Position numbers and translations under genes: made by a program. Below are positions 1-13,286 of a DNA stretch of 64,000 bases, piece by piece (position 1 is the first letter of the stretch; the number at the start of each line of letters is the position of its first letter). A model generated the notes under the pieces. The model was not told the origin of the DNA, did not search any database, and saw only the letters and a program-made list of their open reading frames with translations. The DNA is from Lepidonotus clava (lineage: Eukaryota > Annelida > Polychaeta > Phyllodocida > Polynoidae): contig OW387133.1 in assembly GCA_936440205.1 (NCBI GenBank), forward strand, positions 71,424,374 through 71,488,373. The letters are read 5' to 3'.

Positions 1-913
1 CCTCATTCGACCCTTCAGAGATAGAATCTAATGTATGTGAGGGATGTTGTCTCATTCTTTTTTTTTAACATTATCACTGACCCTCCTTAAATTCAACGTT
101 GATCTAAAAAAGAAACCCAACGTCTTGGTAATGTACAATTACACAGACTATTTTATAAGAGATCACCCATCAACACTGGTCGCTCCAAAAAAGTAACATT
201 TTCAATTTCGGGCTCAGTTTGTTAACGTTTATACATTCGCACCCTTGATCAAATAGATCTACCATAAATCCATAGGATATGCTTATATTAAGTTTATCCT
301 GCCTAGTTTTTTGCCAGTATAATGTTGTTTTAGAACTACCTGACCTGAAGGTTCGGTCGATCTTCACCTAGGTAAACTCTATCATGTCTGGCATGTCTGA
401 TTGCCATGGTCTACTGGTCCTAGTACATGTAGATACAGACCTTGGGTGATAATAATGTTTCTAGGGGATACCAAACGAAGTAAACAATGCTGTGACACAT
501 GTGACTAATCATTTAGCACGAAGCACATAAACTACGTGGTACAGTTTTTCTCGTGAACCTTTCAGAAACATCACCTATTCTAATCGTTTCGGTATGTAGG
601 TCTAGTTGCAAAAAATGACCTGAATGAGGTCGCACATTATATAAATATTATTGGATCTCTAAGTTTATATGCTTGGTACCAAAACATCGTAACCTGGGTA
701 CCCAACATTCAAACTATTTTTTTACCCTGGGAATGGCTGTCGACCGAACCTCTGTATACTCAGGAGTGGTCCCAAGAGTTTGGGAACCCCGTCGAAACCT
801 ATCTGTTGCTTAAACCATAGACATACATCACATAGATAGGAAACTTGTTTTGTTTCTAGATTTTCCTTGTCTCGGATAGCTCTCCAGGATAGTCAAAACA
901 GACATGGTTGATA
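1..913. other. AT-rich non-coding DNA
   Basis: No open frame with coding character, repeat or splice-site pair stands out here. It reads as ordinary intergenic or intronic sequence up to the inverted-repeat element that begins near 914. Confidence 0.4.
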
Positions 914-1405
914 CACATCTGCTTGGAGAGTGTGAGGTGTGAGACTGGGGTTTCACACCTTTTTTGGCCTAGTACCCATATGGTCTTCAAAATTTATATC
1001 ACTACAATCAAAATGTACTCAATAGGAATGAATAGAAAACAAAATCTGATTCAAAAGATACCAAATATTACATGTTTATGTCAATTAGAAATAAAAATAT
1101 TGACTAATGAAAATTGAAGAAAATTAAGGAAAAGTACAAATTTGTCAAAGTTTGGGAATTAATTTTGAGCAAACCACAAGTTAGATATCCAATTAAGCTA
1201 TTTTTTCTACCATGTGTAGTTACACTCTATGTGAAATAACTGGTTTTAATTGTAGGAAATTTTTTTAAAAGGCCGAAATCTGACTTTGAAGAATTGTCGT
1301 GATCAAATCGGATATTCTCGGGATATTCTCGTATACAATTTTTTAAAAAAAAAAGATAAAAGGTGTGAAATCCATTTCTAACACCTCACTCTCCAAGCAG
1401 GTGTG
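914..1405. mobile_element. MITE of about 490 bp with roughly 50-bp terminal inverted repeats
   Basis: The left end reads CACATCTGCTTGGAGAG, followed by a GAGGTGT block and TTTCACACCTTTT. The right end, reverse-complemented, reads CACACCTGCTTGGAGAG, then a GAGGTGT block and TTTCACACCTTTT. The match runs about 50 bp with small indels. The interior is AT-rich with no coding frame, as expected of a non-autonomous DNA transposon. I could not define a clean target-site duplication, so the superfamily is not assigned. Confidence 0.65.
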
Positions 1406-4400
1406 GCCCAACCTTTTTTTCTTTTTTTTTGATAATATTTTATTTGTCGTCTTCAGTACATGAAACTGTTCTTCCAGACGTTACAATATTGTTTCTTGAT
1501 ACATAGATCTTGTTCAATATTATCTTTATATATATATATATGATTATATATTATATACATTCAGATATATACACTTAGGAATTATCTGGTAATTTATACG
1601 TAAAACATTTTGATCAGTGAGAGAAGGACACAATCACAACATCACAACACCAATGACAATGCAAAGTCGCACATGACTAATAATAAGTACCGGTAATAAA
1701 TGAATAACACGGAATGCTACACTCCTCAAAACAGGTAAACCAATTAAATCATTCACAAATTAATCCAGCATAGTTTAAAAAACATCAATGTCCTTAAAAT
1801 GGCGTTTAACCATAGTTTTAAATTCAATTTTAGTATCTATTTCCTTAATATGGCGAGGAAGGGATAACCAAAGCTTCGCACCTCTATAATAGGGGGATTT
1901 TTTAGCCTCTTCGGTTCTGGGTTTTGGCAAAATGAATCGTTCTAAGGTTTGGTTCCTATGCTATTTGGCCTATACCAGGCCTTATCAGGTGCTAAATTGC
2001 ATATCAATACCGAAACAGACATGCACCAGTCGGCCCAAGCCTTGTTTCCACTCTATCTTATGTATCTCTATGCTTAAACGTATCAAAATTCTGGAAAAAC
2101 TATGTAAGGATAGATTGGTCTGAATTCAGTTTTCTCGAACAACGCCAACATTTAACATGAGGTCTGGTTACACCCCCTATAGTCCCAACTTGTCGATGTT
2201 ATGTTATATAATGCCTGCGCATCATGTTTTTAGCCATATTAAAGATGGCAGTTGCTTCCTGTTGAGTGTTTCTGTTTGGCAAAAAAAACCTTCACTGTAA
2301 GTACCGGAAAACATGGCAAACTCACAAACATAGGAGACGACTATTAGTTTATGAGAACCAACGGAGACTCGAATTGAAACTGCATGTTTTTCCAGCTATC
2401 TTTCATAATCGCTACTTCGTGATTTGTAAAGAAAAAGAAGGGTTTTAACCCTTCTCCCAAAAGAAAAATGACACGAGAACAATCAGATGAAAGAGAGAAA
2501 ATGGAAAGCGGGAGAGAGAACAGTATTTTACCACAAATGAGCTGGAAAAACATCAGTTTTGACAACAATAATATGGGACTTATTGGCAATAACGTGTGAT
2601 CTTTGCTTGGACGTGTGTGTGCTTCATATAAAAAGGTAAATCTATGGATGTCGACACCTCTGTCAACCACCAGATTACACATTATTTGATCAGGTCTCAA
2701 TCATAATAAGGTCATAAGCAAATATCATTACGTTTATGGGAATATTACAATGTTTGTATGGTCGCTTAGACAAAGGGTAGTATGGAAAAGAGAACAACAA
2801 TTTGACTCTGATTTTGAATAAATAATGGAGACATTTTCATAACGATGTAAATATTACTAGCATGCAATATATCAGGATAAAAATGCTTTACAAATTGATT
2901 GTTAATATTAGGCATAATACAAATTCTAACAAATCAATCACATTCATAGAGAAGATTGACGTTGCCGCTTCTTCAAATTTGATGTGCAACAAGTCACAAG
3001 CTAGGGAAACGTTAGACGTGTTTGTGAACGAAAATATCATCACGTCTCGAAGACCTCTCTTTTTTCAACAAATTCACCCAATTAATGCACGCGCACACCT
3101 GCCACTCTAAAGACAGCACGAGTCGGCCATTTCGCATCAGACGAGGCAGCAGGAGGGGTATTTTTATAACTCGTTTACGGTTTGGCCTTCAGAGTCGGTG
3201 TGGGTTTGATAATTAGAAGTAAAAAGCCTGCCCCAGTTATGAATCGCTTGGATTGAGAACGTGTTTTTCCCGTTCACAGACTTTGAAAGTGGGACAAAAG
3301 GCCATTGTCGGGTTGCTTTGATTGTCTTTGTGCTACGCTGACTTGTGACAACTTCTCTCCAGAGAGACGGCCGGCCGTAGTTCGAAGGCTTTGAAACAGC
3401 TTCATTTTATTCGGTCGTCTAAATTGTATGATAGTCCTGTGAGAAACTTTTAGAGTTTGTTTTTAGAAATTATATTCCATGGGTAATTTCGTTGCCGCTA
3501 ACTCGAAAAAGTTGGGCGTCAATAGAGTGAATGTAAGGTCTTAAACAAGATTCTTGATGTTTTTAGTTCTTTAAAAAAGTAGATTAGACATTGGCGACTC
3601 TGAAGTCTTCTCTGTTAGGCTAAATAAAATAATTGAGGTAGTGTTCACTGTTGTGTAACAACGGTTGAACAAATTAGGGAGATCGATTTGGATTTTAAAA
3701 ACATACATATAATTTTATTCTAATTCTATGTACTTGCAGTGCACTAAAAATATGTGTAATGGTTCTGGAGCATTTGTCCGCAATAAGTTTGGGTAGGGCA
3801 AGGAATAAAGACAGGTTGGGTTCTCGGACCCAACTATTTGATTTTTATTAAGCAAAATTAAGTTTGTAAAATTCTGTCTGCAATCAAATGCTTTCACATA
3901 ATTGACATTACCGGTAGACAGAATAGGATGTCAATTAAACTGATAAGTTATGGTTCAAACCACTAGATGTCTCCTGTGCGCATATCCTAATAGACGATCG
4001 GTAACTTTAAAGACGTATCGAATTTGGAAGTACCATTGCCGCATTTTTGAAATATCACTACAGCTATAATTATGCTTCTTGAATTTATCAAATTACACGA
4101 TAGAATTGTAGTCTATTGAGTGTAAATCAATGTAAACTCATTTTGATATTTAGGAATAATTGATATGGGCAGTGTACAGAAGGAAGGCTATTTTTGGTGC
4201 ACTCGTGACATACAAACTGTCTATATACATCCTCTTTTGCGTAAGTGTTACTTATAATTTGCGTTAGAAGATAAACTATTTTATTGCTTTTATATTTTTT
4301 AACACTGGGTATAGTGGTTATGATTTGGCTATAATTGATAAACATAATGATCTGTCGTTGAAATAAATATTTTCACCAAACCTTGCTTATTCTATCGTGG

Positions 4401-4456
4401 GGATAAAAAGCAAATCTGTATGTAACAGTACACTCTCCCCATGTCTTAGGTGTAAG
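1406..4456. other. AT-rich non-coding DNA, one short palindrome
   Basis: A short TA-rich stretch lies near 1525-1560 and a perfect 20-bp palindrome (AGAAGGGTTTTAACCCTTCT) at 2436-2455. A mildly GC-richer patch at about 3110-3400 could be regulatory. It contains an acceptor-like TTCCCGTTCACAG near 3280 with no convincing exon behind it. Short open frames in this stretch show no coding bias. Confidence 0.4.
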
Positions 4457-4606
4457 CAGGGGCAGAATTAGGGGGAGTGTGCCAGGCGCACCCCCCCTCC
4501 ACACCTATTATGGACCAAACATTAAAAATTCCTGTCCCTGGAGGGGAAAGGGGAAAATTTTTCTATAGCACGCCCCCCCTTTTTCAAAATCCTGGATCCG
4601 TCCCTG
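4457..4606. mobile_element. MITE, 150 bp, CAGGGGCGGATCCAGG-type ends
   Basis: The left end is CAGGGGCAGAATTAGG. The right end, reverse-complemented, is CAGGGACGGATCCAGG. C runs sit inside both ends. The interior shares a TGGACCAAACATTAAA-like block with the 151-bp element at 39882-40032, so the two are copies of one family. Flanks GTGTAAG and GTGAGAG resemble a decayed direct repeat, in keeping with a hAT-like element, but the superfamily is inferred only from end sequence and size. Confidence 0.7.
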
Positions 4607-7600
4607 GTGAGAGCATTATGGTAAGGGTATGCCTGAAAACGTGCTTAGACTCAGTATTAGGAAGTACCGTCCGACGGTGTCTATATCCTCTCCAGGTATG
4701 AACAAGCCAGGTAAATTCTTATACACGATTCCGCTGTCGATCCTTTCCTCCTGTGTGGGAGTGACCTTGAGTTAGACCACCACTGGAGAAGTGCTCAGCA
4801 GTGGTATACTGAGAAGTCGCTGATAACCGGAACGTAGAAGTATGCATTGAGTCAGCTAGTTGATTCTCGCCGAATATCAGCGACGTCATGAAATTCCCGT
4901 TCTGACTGTCTAGAAAGTGCTGCCACCGCCCGGCACGTGGAGGAACTGGCTTCACCTGAAATATATGTATATCTGAGTGTTAGGTTTGGTTGAAGGAATG
5001 ATCTGATTTAAACTTCGGATAGGATAGATAGTACTGTAAACGCTTTAAGTTTTGGGCTGTACGGAATCTTATGCTTTACGCTTACTGCTGCCAACGCGTA
5101 AAAGGAATATTGTGATTAAGGAAAAAAAAAGAATCAATTGAGGCTCAGGTTGAACAAGTCCCCGGCAGCCCGAAAAGTCCAAGCCTGCCGGGTGAGTCGA
5201 AATTAAGCAATTGCACAAAAATATTCCCTATTGCATGCTTTTATGGCATTTTGAATTCAAGTTTCAATTCAAACATCAGGGCAATCAAATTCCCAAGTTG
5301 TATACAACTTTCAAATTATCATGTAGGTTTTTATTTCGACCTACCCTAAATTGTTGACCCTACCCTCACTTTTTGTTCATGAATTTTCTTTTCATTTTTT
5401 TTAATCCAATAAAATTGACTAGATGAACGTGGAACAGCATATAAATGCTTAGGACATTTATTTCGGATGCTAGGAATTATATTTAGAAACTGTTAGAGAA
5501 TGTTTTGAGTAACATTGTTTCTATTCTCAAGACCGCCTAGGTCCAAATGCGTAAATATGCTCGGCGGTTTCAGTATATAAGATAATGGCTGCAGTCAACG
5601 ATTCGAAATAAGCTTATGATTTGTAGATAAGCCTATAATTTACAAATTAAACAGCTTCTGAAGTCCTGACTTGATGCCCCCCCCCCCCCCCCCCCCCCAA
5701 AAAAAAAGAAGTAATTACAGTAATTAGTTATTGCAAATACATGAATAGTGATACGCGATAGAGAAAAACTTTTCTGGACCACTGGGTATCAGCCAATAGG
5801 CTATCGGTGTATCTCGCCAGGAACCAGTGCTAAAGAAAATTCCTGCGTGGTAAACTCATAACCTATCGTTGGTGTCCAAAGGCCCAGAAAAATAGTTCTA
5901 CTCCTCAGCCCCCTGGGTATTCCATTCGTATCAGAAATTCAAATATACTCAGAAGTCTGAACTTGCAAAGGTTGTTCTTGGCAGCTTTAATTGTATCATT
6001 TCTTCATCTTTTCCCCAACATGAGAGAAGTAAATTCAAGGTACTACCGTAGTTACTCCAAATCTTTATAATAATTTTACATACCAAATTATTTGCATACA
6101 ACTTCTCAATTTAGCGAATTTCCGATTGGATATTTGAACGTTACCTGGAAAAGTCTGTTGAGTTGTTCATTTCCGATTTTCCTTCACTCCGGCGCGGCAT
6201 TGCTTATTGATTATCTCGGTGGACAATATAGCACATTATAAATATATAAAACATTTTAAAGTTAACCATAATGATTAAAGGTATTTTAGGTAGAAAACCA
6301 AAATCGTGCAGAAAGGCTTAATGATTTTCCTCTCCCAGAACGATCAGCCCTATATATATTGTGCAGCGTGACATGGCTGTCTAGACACCTTTTATTCGGG
6401 CTCCTGGACAGGTGCCATGATGTAACATACATAAACTATAACCGGAGTATAAATCGTATACCAACATCAGCTTTTTCTCTTTTTGGCATCATGTCAGACC
6501 GAGACAACAAACACCGTCTTGCCAGATGATGTCGGAAATAGTGTACTGTCTGAGGCAGTGTGTTGGGGGAAGATGTCAATCACATTTACCTAGTCACTGT
6601 ACTATTCCGGAGGTGTATCAAAATAGATGGCTTTTAGTTTAGATTTTGCTTTTCATCAACTTCTTTCCGTGATAGCGAGATAGCGATAACAAGATGCTAT
6701 TTAACTTTTGTTGTGTATAGAAGTAGATGTGAAAAGTGAACAAGGTCGTTAGCACAGTTGGTACACAAAAGGTAATAGATGCAAATGGCTACTGTATTTA
6801 CAAGTATCAGTATCATTGTATGTGTTAAGAAATTAATAGGTTTCTTGTTCTAAATGCGCAAAGGGAGGTATGATTACACGGTGAGGCATTATAGGCTTGC
6901 ATGGACACAAACTGACAGTTGGCACTTTTCTTCATAAGACTACATAATTTGATTACATATAATATTACTGTTGGACCTGATTGGATAAGACTGAGTTTAG
7001 ATACATGAATGGACTTGTTTAATCTACATATTAGCTATACGATCTTCGGGTGACTATTCTTCCCTTCTTCCGTCGAAGTGGTATGGTTTATCGCATATCA
7101 TGTATTACAACATTAGTCCCCCCCCCCCCCCCCCATAAAAAATGCTGTGTTCAGGTTTCATGCCCCATAAATATAGGATCAGTATTTTTTTCAATATTTG
7201 TTTAGACTATAATAATGATAGACTCTAGAAAATAGAAAAATTGAAGAACTTCTCGAACGATTTAATCATATGTAACACATATTTTGATAATACATATGCC
7301 ATTTGAAGTTCAGTTGATCAATTGGGTTTAATTGTAATAGAGTTCCCAATAATTTCTTTGAAAAAGCTGTAGGGGCAAGGCAAATTAATTAAGGTTCGGT
7401 CGAGACACCTGTACACAAGTAATTCTCTTTTGGCCTAAGTGTCTTTGCAAAGAAAGGATTGATTGTAGTTTTCTTTTCGAAAACTGTTGAATAGTTTTAA
7501 AAATTACTATTAATTACTTAGATATTTCCTCAATCATGTATGAATGATTGAAAATTGTTTTAGTGACATTTTATGTCAGCTGTTGTAAGTTAGAACGCAG

Positions 7601-9755
7601 GTATTGCATGTTATTACCTGTTTGTTATTGAGTTATGGCACAAGCAAAAGACCTTACGTATTAATAGTCGCCCCTGTGTTGAGAGCTTTGATAACAGTAA
7701 CTTGAAGGAAAACAGTCCTGGCAATTTCGATCGGCCATGGAAAGTTATTACCAAAGCTGATAAGTGAGAACCTTTTTTTGATCAAGAACTGTTGGAGACT
7801 TTTTATCTGTGCAGAACCACCTTCTATGCAATAGTGCACAAAGATCAATACTGTTGGAAGAAAGGCTTGTATAAGGTAGACAAACTGCATTTTGGATAGT
7901 AGCCTATTAGTGTAATAGTGTAAGGTTTAAGGGGGAGATTTCCCTTTGATTACACAGTAAACAGTGAAGTAAGCTAAAAGGGTTCACGTACGCCCCCTTG
8001 ATCCGTACGTGTTGTGTTGGTGTAACTAGGACCAGCAATCCCATTTACATAATATGCCGTAATAAACGCCAAGGGTATTGAATACCTTTGATCTTGTTTT
8101 TTTGAGGGTCTTCAGTATGTGAGATCATATGGTAATATTCCATGTACCTGGTATCTGATACTGTATCATAAAGAGCCCTTTGTCACCAAAGTACATCTGC
8201 TGAGGAAAATGAAGTTCTATCAATTATCAAAGCGGGACAACATATCACTCTTCGTCGATATTTGAGAATTGAAGCTACAAACATCGGAGGTCTATTGATT
8301 ATAAATTTGTGTTTTCAAAGAAAATGTTTAAAAATGAGCTGTGTCTGCTTAGTTCATGAACAGGTACATACATGTGTCGTGTAAACATTGCATTAAACGG
8401 CTACTAAGGATAAACATTAATTCAGATTATTTGTTAATTCAATATATACAACTCCCGATCGCCGGTCGTGATTAAGGGCAAAAGACAGATCAAAAGCAGC
8501 CCTTTTAGATAACTTGCCAAAGTTAGGAGTTGCGCAATGATAATTAATGGGGGATTATAAGTTTTTTGACGTTGCAACAGAAATGGCCTGTAGCATTTTA
8601 ACTCTTTGTGGGAATATATTCTATTATCCAAGACGGCCCGGGCCTGTGGGGGGGGGGGGGATTAATACAAATACTATAAACGTTTACTTTGCAACTGAGT
8701 CATACACTGAAGGTTAGACCCGAAGGCAAACAGGCTCTATAGTACTCTAGGGAGTAGAGTGATAGCAATCAATACGTAGAGGAACTTAGTCAGCGCTAGA
8801 CGATGTCATACAGGTACAGAACCAGAGTGGTTTCCATCTCATCCGGCATTGCGGTCGGAGAACCGGGCTGGCCACTCTTTGCTGGGGTCAGACTCTGTAA
8901 TAGGACTTGTCAAGTTTGTTCTTCATCTTAGCACCGTATGAATAATATTGATGTAGAAATGATCTCAGGATGTGTGCGCGTCTTCGTGACTAGGAGATAT
9001 TATACCGAAGTTATAAACACAGGAGAAACGAATGCAAATAATGTCGCAAATGGTTTTCTGTTCTGGCTTAAGTTTGTGAAAAAAGGTATTGCATATTCAT
9101 TAAGGAAACAGCAATGTCTTCATACACAAATTAATTAACTTCATGGTAGTATGGAACTGACAGTCGACCTGATATGACTCCAAAAAATATGAAAGATCTA
9201 ACATTTGTTTGTAAAACGAATAACCTTCTAGGCAACATTTCTACGAAGACCCTCCCAATAAAGGAAAATAAACAAATGAAAGGCATTTAAGTAATCAAAA
9301 ACGTATCTTCTGACTTTGAATGGGAAACGATTATTTACATCTAATCATACTGTAATTTTGATATCTTTATTCATGCAAATCGAATAATTAATAGGCATGA
9401 ATAAGTAATGGTCTTTGCCCGAGGAAATAATTTTATGACTGGCATAAGCAGGAACCAAGTACACTGTGTCCCTAATGAAAAGGCCCACTTAAGAAGTTTG
9501 TTGTGTTCACATTCATTACGATTACCGTCTCGTATAATTTATCACGCCATATGAGCATGAGAATACGATACAATTTTGCTGTAAATGCTTCTGGAATTCA
9601 AGGGAAACCGTGAGACGTCTAAAGATATCTTCAATAAATAAGATTTTAAAAAATCTAATTAAAACCGTCTGAGAAATGATACTACAGTATGGGAAAGTAA
9701 TCAATGACATCTAGGCCGTTACCTGTCTTCAGAATAGAATACACTCAGATAAAGC
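4607..9755. other. Non-coding DNA with homopolymer runs
   Basis: This holds a GC hairpin at 5161-5192 (CCCGGCAG pairing with CTGCCGGG), a C22-A9 run at 5677-5707, a C17 run at 7118-7134 and a G13 run at 8648-8660. A weak inverted repeat around TTTTCTGG lies at about 5768-5905. Two open frames near 4618-4701 (+) and 4955-4719 (-) touch splice-like sites but lack coding bias, so I do not call them. No gene is supported. Confidence 0.4.
5677..5707. repeat. C22-A9 homopolymer tract
   Basis: A run of 22 C (5677-5698) continues directly into 9 A. Similar runs lie at 7118-7134 (C17), 8648-8660 (G13), 32274-32305 (C16-A16), 35744-35758 (G15), 37102-37121 (C20) and 60243-60255 (G13). Those at 35.7 and 60.2 kb lie inside MITEs, which suggests element termini seed such tracts. 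Confidence 0.9.
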
Positions 9756-9839
9756 TCAGCTTGAATAAATACGTGACTGCCTTTCGCAGCAGTCCCCAAT
9801 CAATGAGTAAACTAGTTCAAACGGACGTGGCTTTGTGTG

Positions 9840-10250
9840 GCCGTCACTGTGAGCACGTGCAAACATAGTCAGAGAAACCCAGCTGGTCAGTGTGGGGACG
9901 GTTGTATCCGGCCTGCTCAAGTGGGTGGTTGTAACGCGTCGGCCCGCAGAAAACACTAGTAAGGAGGACCCGGGGACTTTTTGCCCGTGGCGCGAGGCAG
10001 GCGCGTGAGGTAACAGTCGCCCAGTGATACACGTTGCATCAAGCACGTGCTTACCTCCAGTGCTTCTCCACACCCACGGGGTATGCCTCCAGCACCAGGA
10101 GGAGGAGGCGTATCTAGAGGTAGCACGCCAGAGGAGGCCACGTTTACGTCTGTCAACTTTCACCTCAGTAATAACTAGGCACTCAGATACTGGAGGAATC
10201 CCAGCTATACCATCATCTGGAGGTATGCTATACAGTTGACAGTTATATAT
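9840..10250. promoter_or_regulatory. GC-rich, CpG-containing island
   Basis: Base composition rises sharply above the surrounding AT-rich DNA and CpG is frequent, as at the other candidate promoters of this window. On the + strand an ATG at 10083 opens a short Pro/Gly frame that meets a donor-like AGAG|GTAGCA in phase 1 after 37 nt. On the - strand a frame meets a better donor, GAG|GTAAGC at 10055/10054, but has no ATG. Strand and exon are therefore undecided. It is called as an island, not a gene. Confidence 0.35.
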
Positions 10251-12000
10251 TCATACAGAGTATTCATTGTATGACAGAGGACGTGCTGTTGGGTATGTAT
10301 ATGGCTAAGGCATTGTCTATCTCCGTCACAGAGGGGCATTGTTGTCTACCAGTACCAGGTGAGATGCTTTGAACTCGGCCCGCCGCTCGTGGGTAAGGTG
10401 GAGCTGGAGCACCTCCTGCTGAACCCAGCAGCCACACAGACTACATGATGATACCGGAGATATCCCTCGCTCACCCACGCCCGAGTGGGTTTCTTTTCCC
10501 AGGACCTCAGAGATCGTGCTCTCAGGCTACAATGAAAGCTTAAAGAAACGCGGAGGATTTGTGAAAGACTAATCTGTATTCATTTAGGCCTACGGGAAAA
10601 AGTGACACGGTGGCGGTTGTCTCTACGGAGCGGTAATTAATTGGGAATTAAATTTGAGATGCAGCGATTTTGAGAAGACAAAGCAATAAAACGCATGGCT
10701 TTGGGATAGGATTCAGTCTGTTAGGTAGAAGCGTATGGTAACATATCAACTTTCACTCACAGTAGTGGAACACAAGGGGCTTGGTATTAGAAAAATAAGG
10801 CTAAAGGTCCAGCCTCAACTCCCTGACGTGTTCTGAGGATCTCGGAAAGTAGTTGTACCATATAAGACCACCCAAACCATTCGGTCAACACGGGGGGTTT
10901 ACTTAATACTCGAGCCGTGTTCAAGGAGTCCTAACTCAGGTGTAGGGAGGTCAGTGTCAAAAAGGCCTGCCGTGTCCTCTACTCAGGTTCTACTCCAGGC
11001 GGGACATTTGAGGCCCGAGTCGGAACTCACTGGAGGCGTAGGTGGGTGGTCATTATATGGACTCGGCTAGCCTTGACCATTGGCACCTCGCCAGTAGATG
11101 AAACACTGCCCGCCGCTAAATACAAGAGCGGTGTTGGCACCGAGTGCATCCAAGAATTGCCTCTCTAAGTGCCGAGAAGTCAGAGCCTTCCAGGTATTTC
11201 GTGGAGTGTGATATTACATTCTCGGTCGCCCAATGCAGTGAACCCCGCGCTTCACCATTATATGAGTGGCATTTATAGATCCCCTCACTGGTAGCGATCT
11301 CTTTATTACTCCACTACTGCCTCGTGTCTGCTACCAGTCACCTCTTGGACGCGGACATTCCGCCGTATGACACATACCACTGATGCTTTGTTCGGACGAG
11401 GGCTCCCGGACCCAGAGAGGAGCACCAGGCCGTACCAATGCATTAGGACGCATACATAGTGCCACTGGGGATTACTTGTGAAGGCAGACCAGCAATGACC
11501 TCCCGTCTTTGTTGACAATCTGGACGGAGTGCCTTCAAGGGTCGTCTTTCAAGAATAGTACCGCCTCCACTGATTTAACCTAGGAATATTGGTTGGAATT
11601 TATTCATCAGAGCTGTGGGGGATATAGCTCTGACAGTCTCTAAACTTTTTTCAACATCATTGTCGTCATAATTATACGCTGCGAAACTGTAGAACAAAGG
11701 TATCCGGGAGACATTTTCCCAAAAACATTCAGTGAATAAGTCAGTTTGCATCGAATATTCCCTGCGCGAAAGAGAAAGTGATTTTCTGTTTACTGACCAG
11801 CGTCGACCCTTTCGCGCACAGATGGACTATTGTTAACAAGTTCATTGTTTTGCTAAGTTGCATAATCCCAGGGCATCAGTCATCCGGCATGTAACCGGCC
11901 TACTGGCAGACATTTACGACACTTTAAAAACGTTATACTCTTCCAGGAATACCTTTCCATCAAGTGCCTATGGACTTCTAGATTCAGATCGGCCTCAGGA
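10251..12000. other. Moderately GC-rich non-coding DNA
   Basis: This is a patchy continuation of the island with several donor-like words, such as CCAG|GTGAGA near 10361 and CCAG|GTATTT near 11197, but no ATG-donor pair with coding bias. It could hold untranslated first exons. Nothing firmer can be supported. Confidence 0.3.
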
Positions 12001-12709
12001 GTGACCTGACCTTTTAATGTGGCCCACAGGACATTAGTTATTGTCCGAGAAGTGCTCGGGTCTCGTCGCGCGAGGTGTGAGGACAGGCCGGACCCCGAGT
12101 GCACCCGAAGACACGGCGGGGGCACACATCTGTGGTGTGGGGGCCAGCAGTGGACAAAGTCGCACCCAGATGACATCGGCCGTGCACTAGAAACCGACCA
12201 CGCCGTGTGCACGTCACCAGGCCCAGTAAACCCCGACTTTTTAGGTAGTTCTCTGTTAGACATATAACCTGACGCACGGACACTACACTTGAACACAGGT
12301 TTCTAGCAGAGACAGGTGTAAATACTATCCCTGGCTACTTTGCCTTTTTATTAGTAAGGGAATCTGTTCACAATTTGATACACTTTTAAAGCTGTATGCC
12401 ACTCTGCTAGACTCTCCCCATACCGTACCGTATGTCAACCGGCAAAGGATAACTTCAACGATTTTGATAATCAATTCCAAGGATAGCTGAACATAAAGGT
12501 GATATCACACGCACGCAAACTCCGGGAACTTGGGGGGTGTCCCTACCTCGGCTTCTTTCAGCGGTACCACCGGCGTCCCTCCACTGCCTCCCCACAACAC
12601 TCACTGGACTTTTCCCAAGCTCATCCCAGACAAAAACGCCAATAACACACGCAGACCACATCATATCTGGACTACCTGCCGCCCGCAGGTATAACAAACT
12701 CCTTCCAGG

Positions 12710-12865
12710 ATGTTGAGCAACCACAGCTTCACGAGGAAGTCCACGGACACCCTGCTCATCGACGAGGTGATGCACAACCTGGTCCGGAACGGCACCGTGT
12801 GGACCAACGGCAGCGGGCCGGGCACGGGGGCCTCCAACAACAACGACACCGGCAAGGGCCACAAG
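12710..12865 (+). CDS. Candidate alternative first coding exon A, 52 codons, phase 0
   Basis: The ATG at 12710 opens 52 codons ending CAC AAG|GTGGGT, a fair splice donor in phase 0. Third codon positions are almost all G or C, quite unlike the flanking DNA and the other frames. The peptide starts MLSNHSFTRKSTDTLLIDEV and ends in a Gly/Asn-rich tail with ASNNND at residues 41-46. The same six residues occur near the donor of the exon at 19661. The sequence CTCCTTCCAG just before the ATG is acceptor-like, so this may be a second exon behind an untranslated leader. I recognise no domain and no gene name. It could be an internal exon of the same gene, but chance is unlikely given the codon bias. 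Confidence 0.55.
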
Positions 12866-13107
12866 GTGGGTGTCGGGCACTCAGGGGGTTGGCGGGGAGA
12901 GGGGGTGGGGGTGCAGACTTGGGGTCAGTCGACCCCCGTCACCCAGACGTCTGGTCCCCCGGAATTTTCGGGTTTGTGTGTCTGGGGTTATTAAATAAGA
13001 TTTCGTAACGCGCCGCTCGCGCGGACAGTACTGTGTGTCATGAATAGCTGAGATAGGGGTGTATTTAGCAGTGTATTCGTTTTTCGCACGCTCTTTCCTT
13101 TATAATG

Positions 13108-13286
13108 CAGGGATGTAAGTTTTCCGATTTTTATCGAATTTCCTATTCTTTTTTCCTCCTTCACCACCAAAAGAAAAACAGTTTAAAAATGTGGTGTTTA
13201 GAAGACATTTCACAACATTTAATGATACAATCAGATTTTCTTACTGCAATTTCCGACCTTTTCATTGTCCCCGACTTACATCCCTG
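13108..13286. mobile_element. MITE, 179 bp, CAGGGATGTAAGT ends
   Basis: The left end is CAGGGATGTAAGT and the right end reads ACTTACATCCCTG, a perfect 13-bp inverted repeat. A second, larger copy lies at 43642-44300. The CAG start and size are consistent with a hAT-like non-autonomous element, but the flanks (TTATAATG and ATTAATGG) give only a decayed duplication. A 60-codon open frame inside it is a by-product. Confidence 0.75.

Noticed and set aside
10055-10156. Minus-strand exon with strong donor GAG|GTAAGC
   Set aside because: There is no ATG in frame (a TGA lies two codons upstream of the only start-like TTG) and no convincing acceptor.
12019-12296. Overlapping frames of 80-140 codons on both strands
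   Set aside because: They overlap in three frames, use non-ATG starts in part, and show no consistent codon bias; they are typical of GC-rich non-coding DNA.
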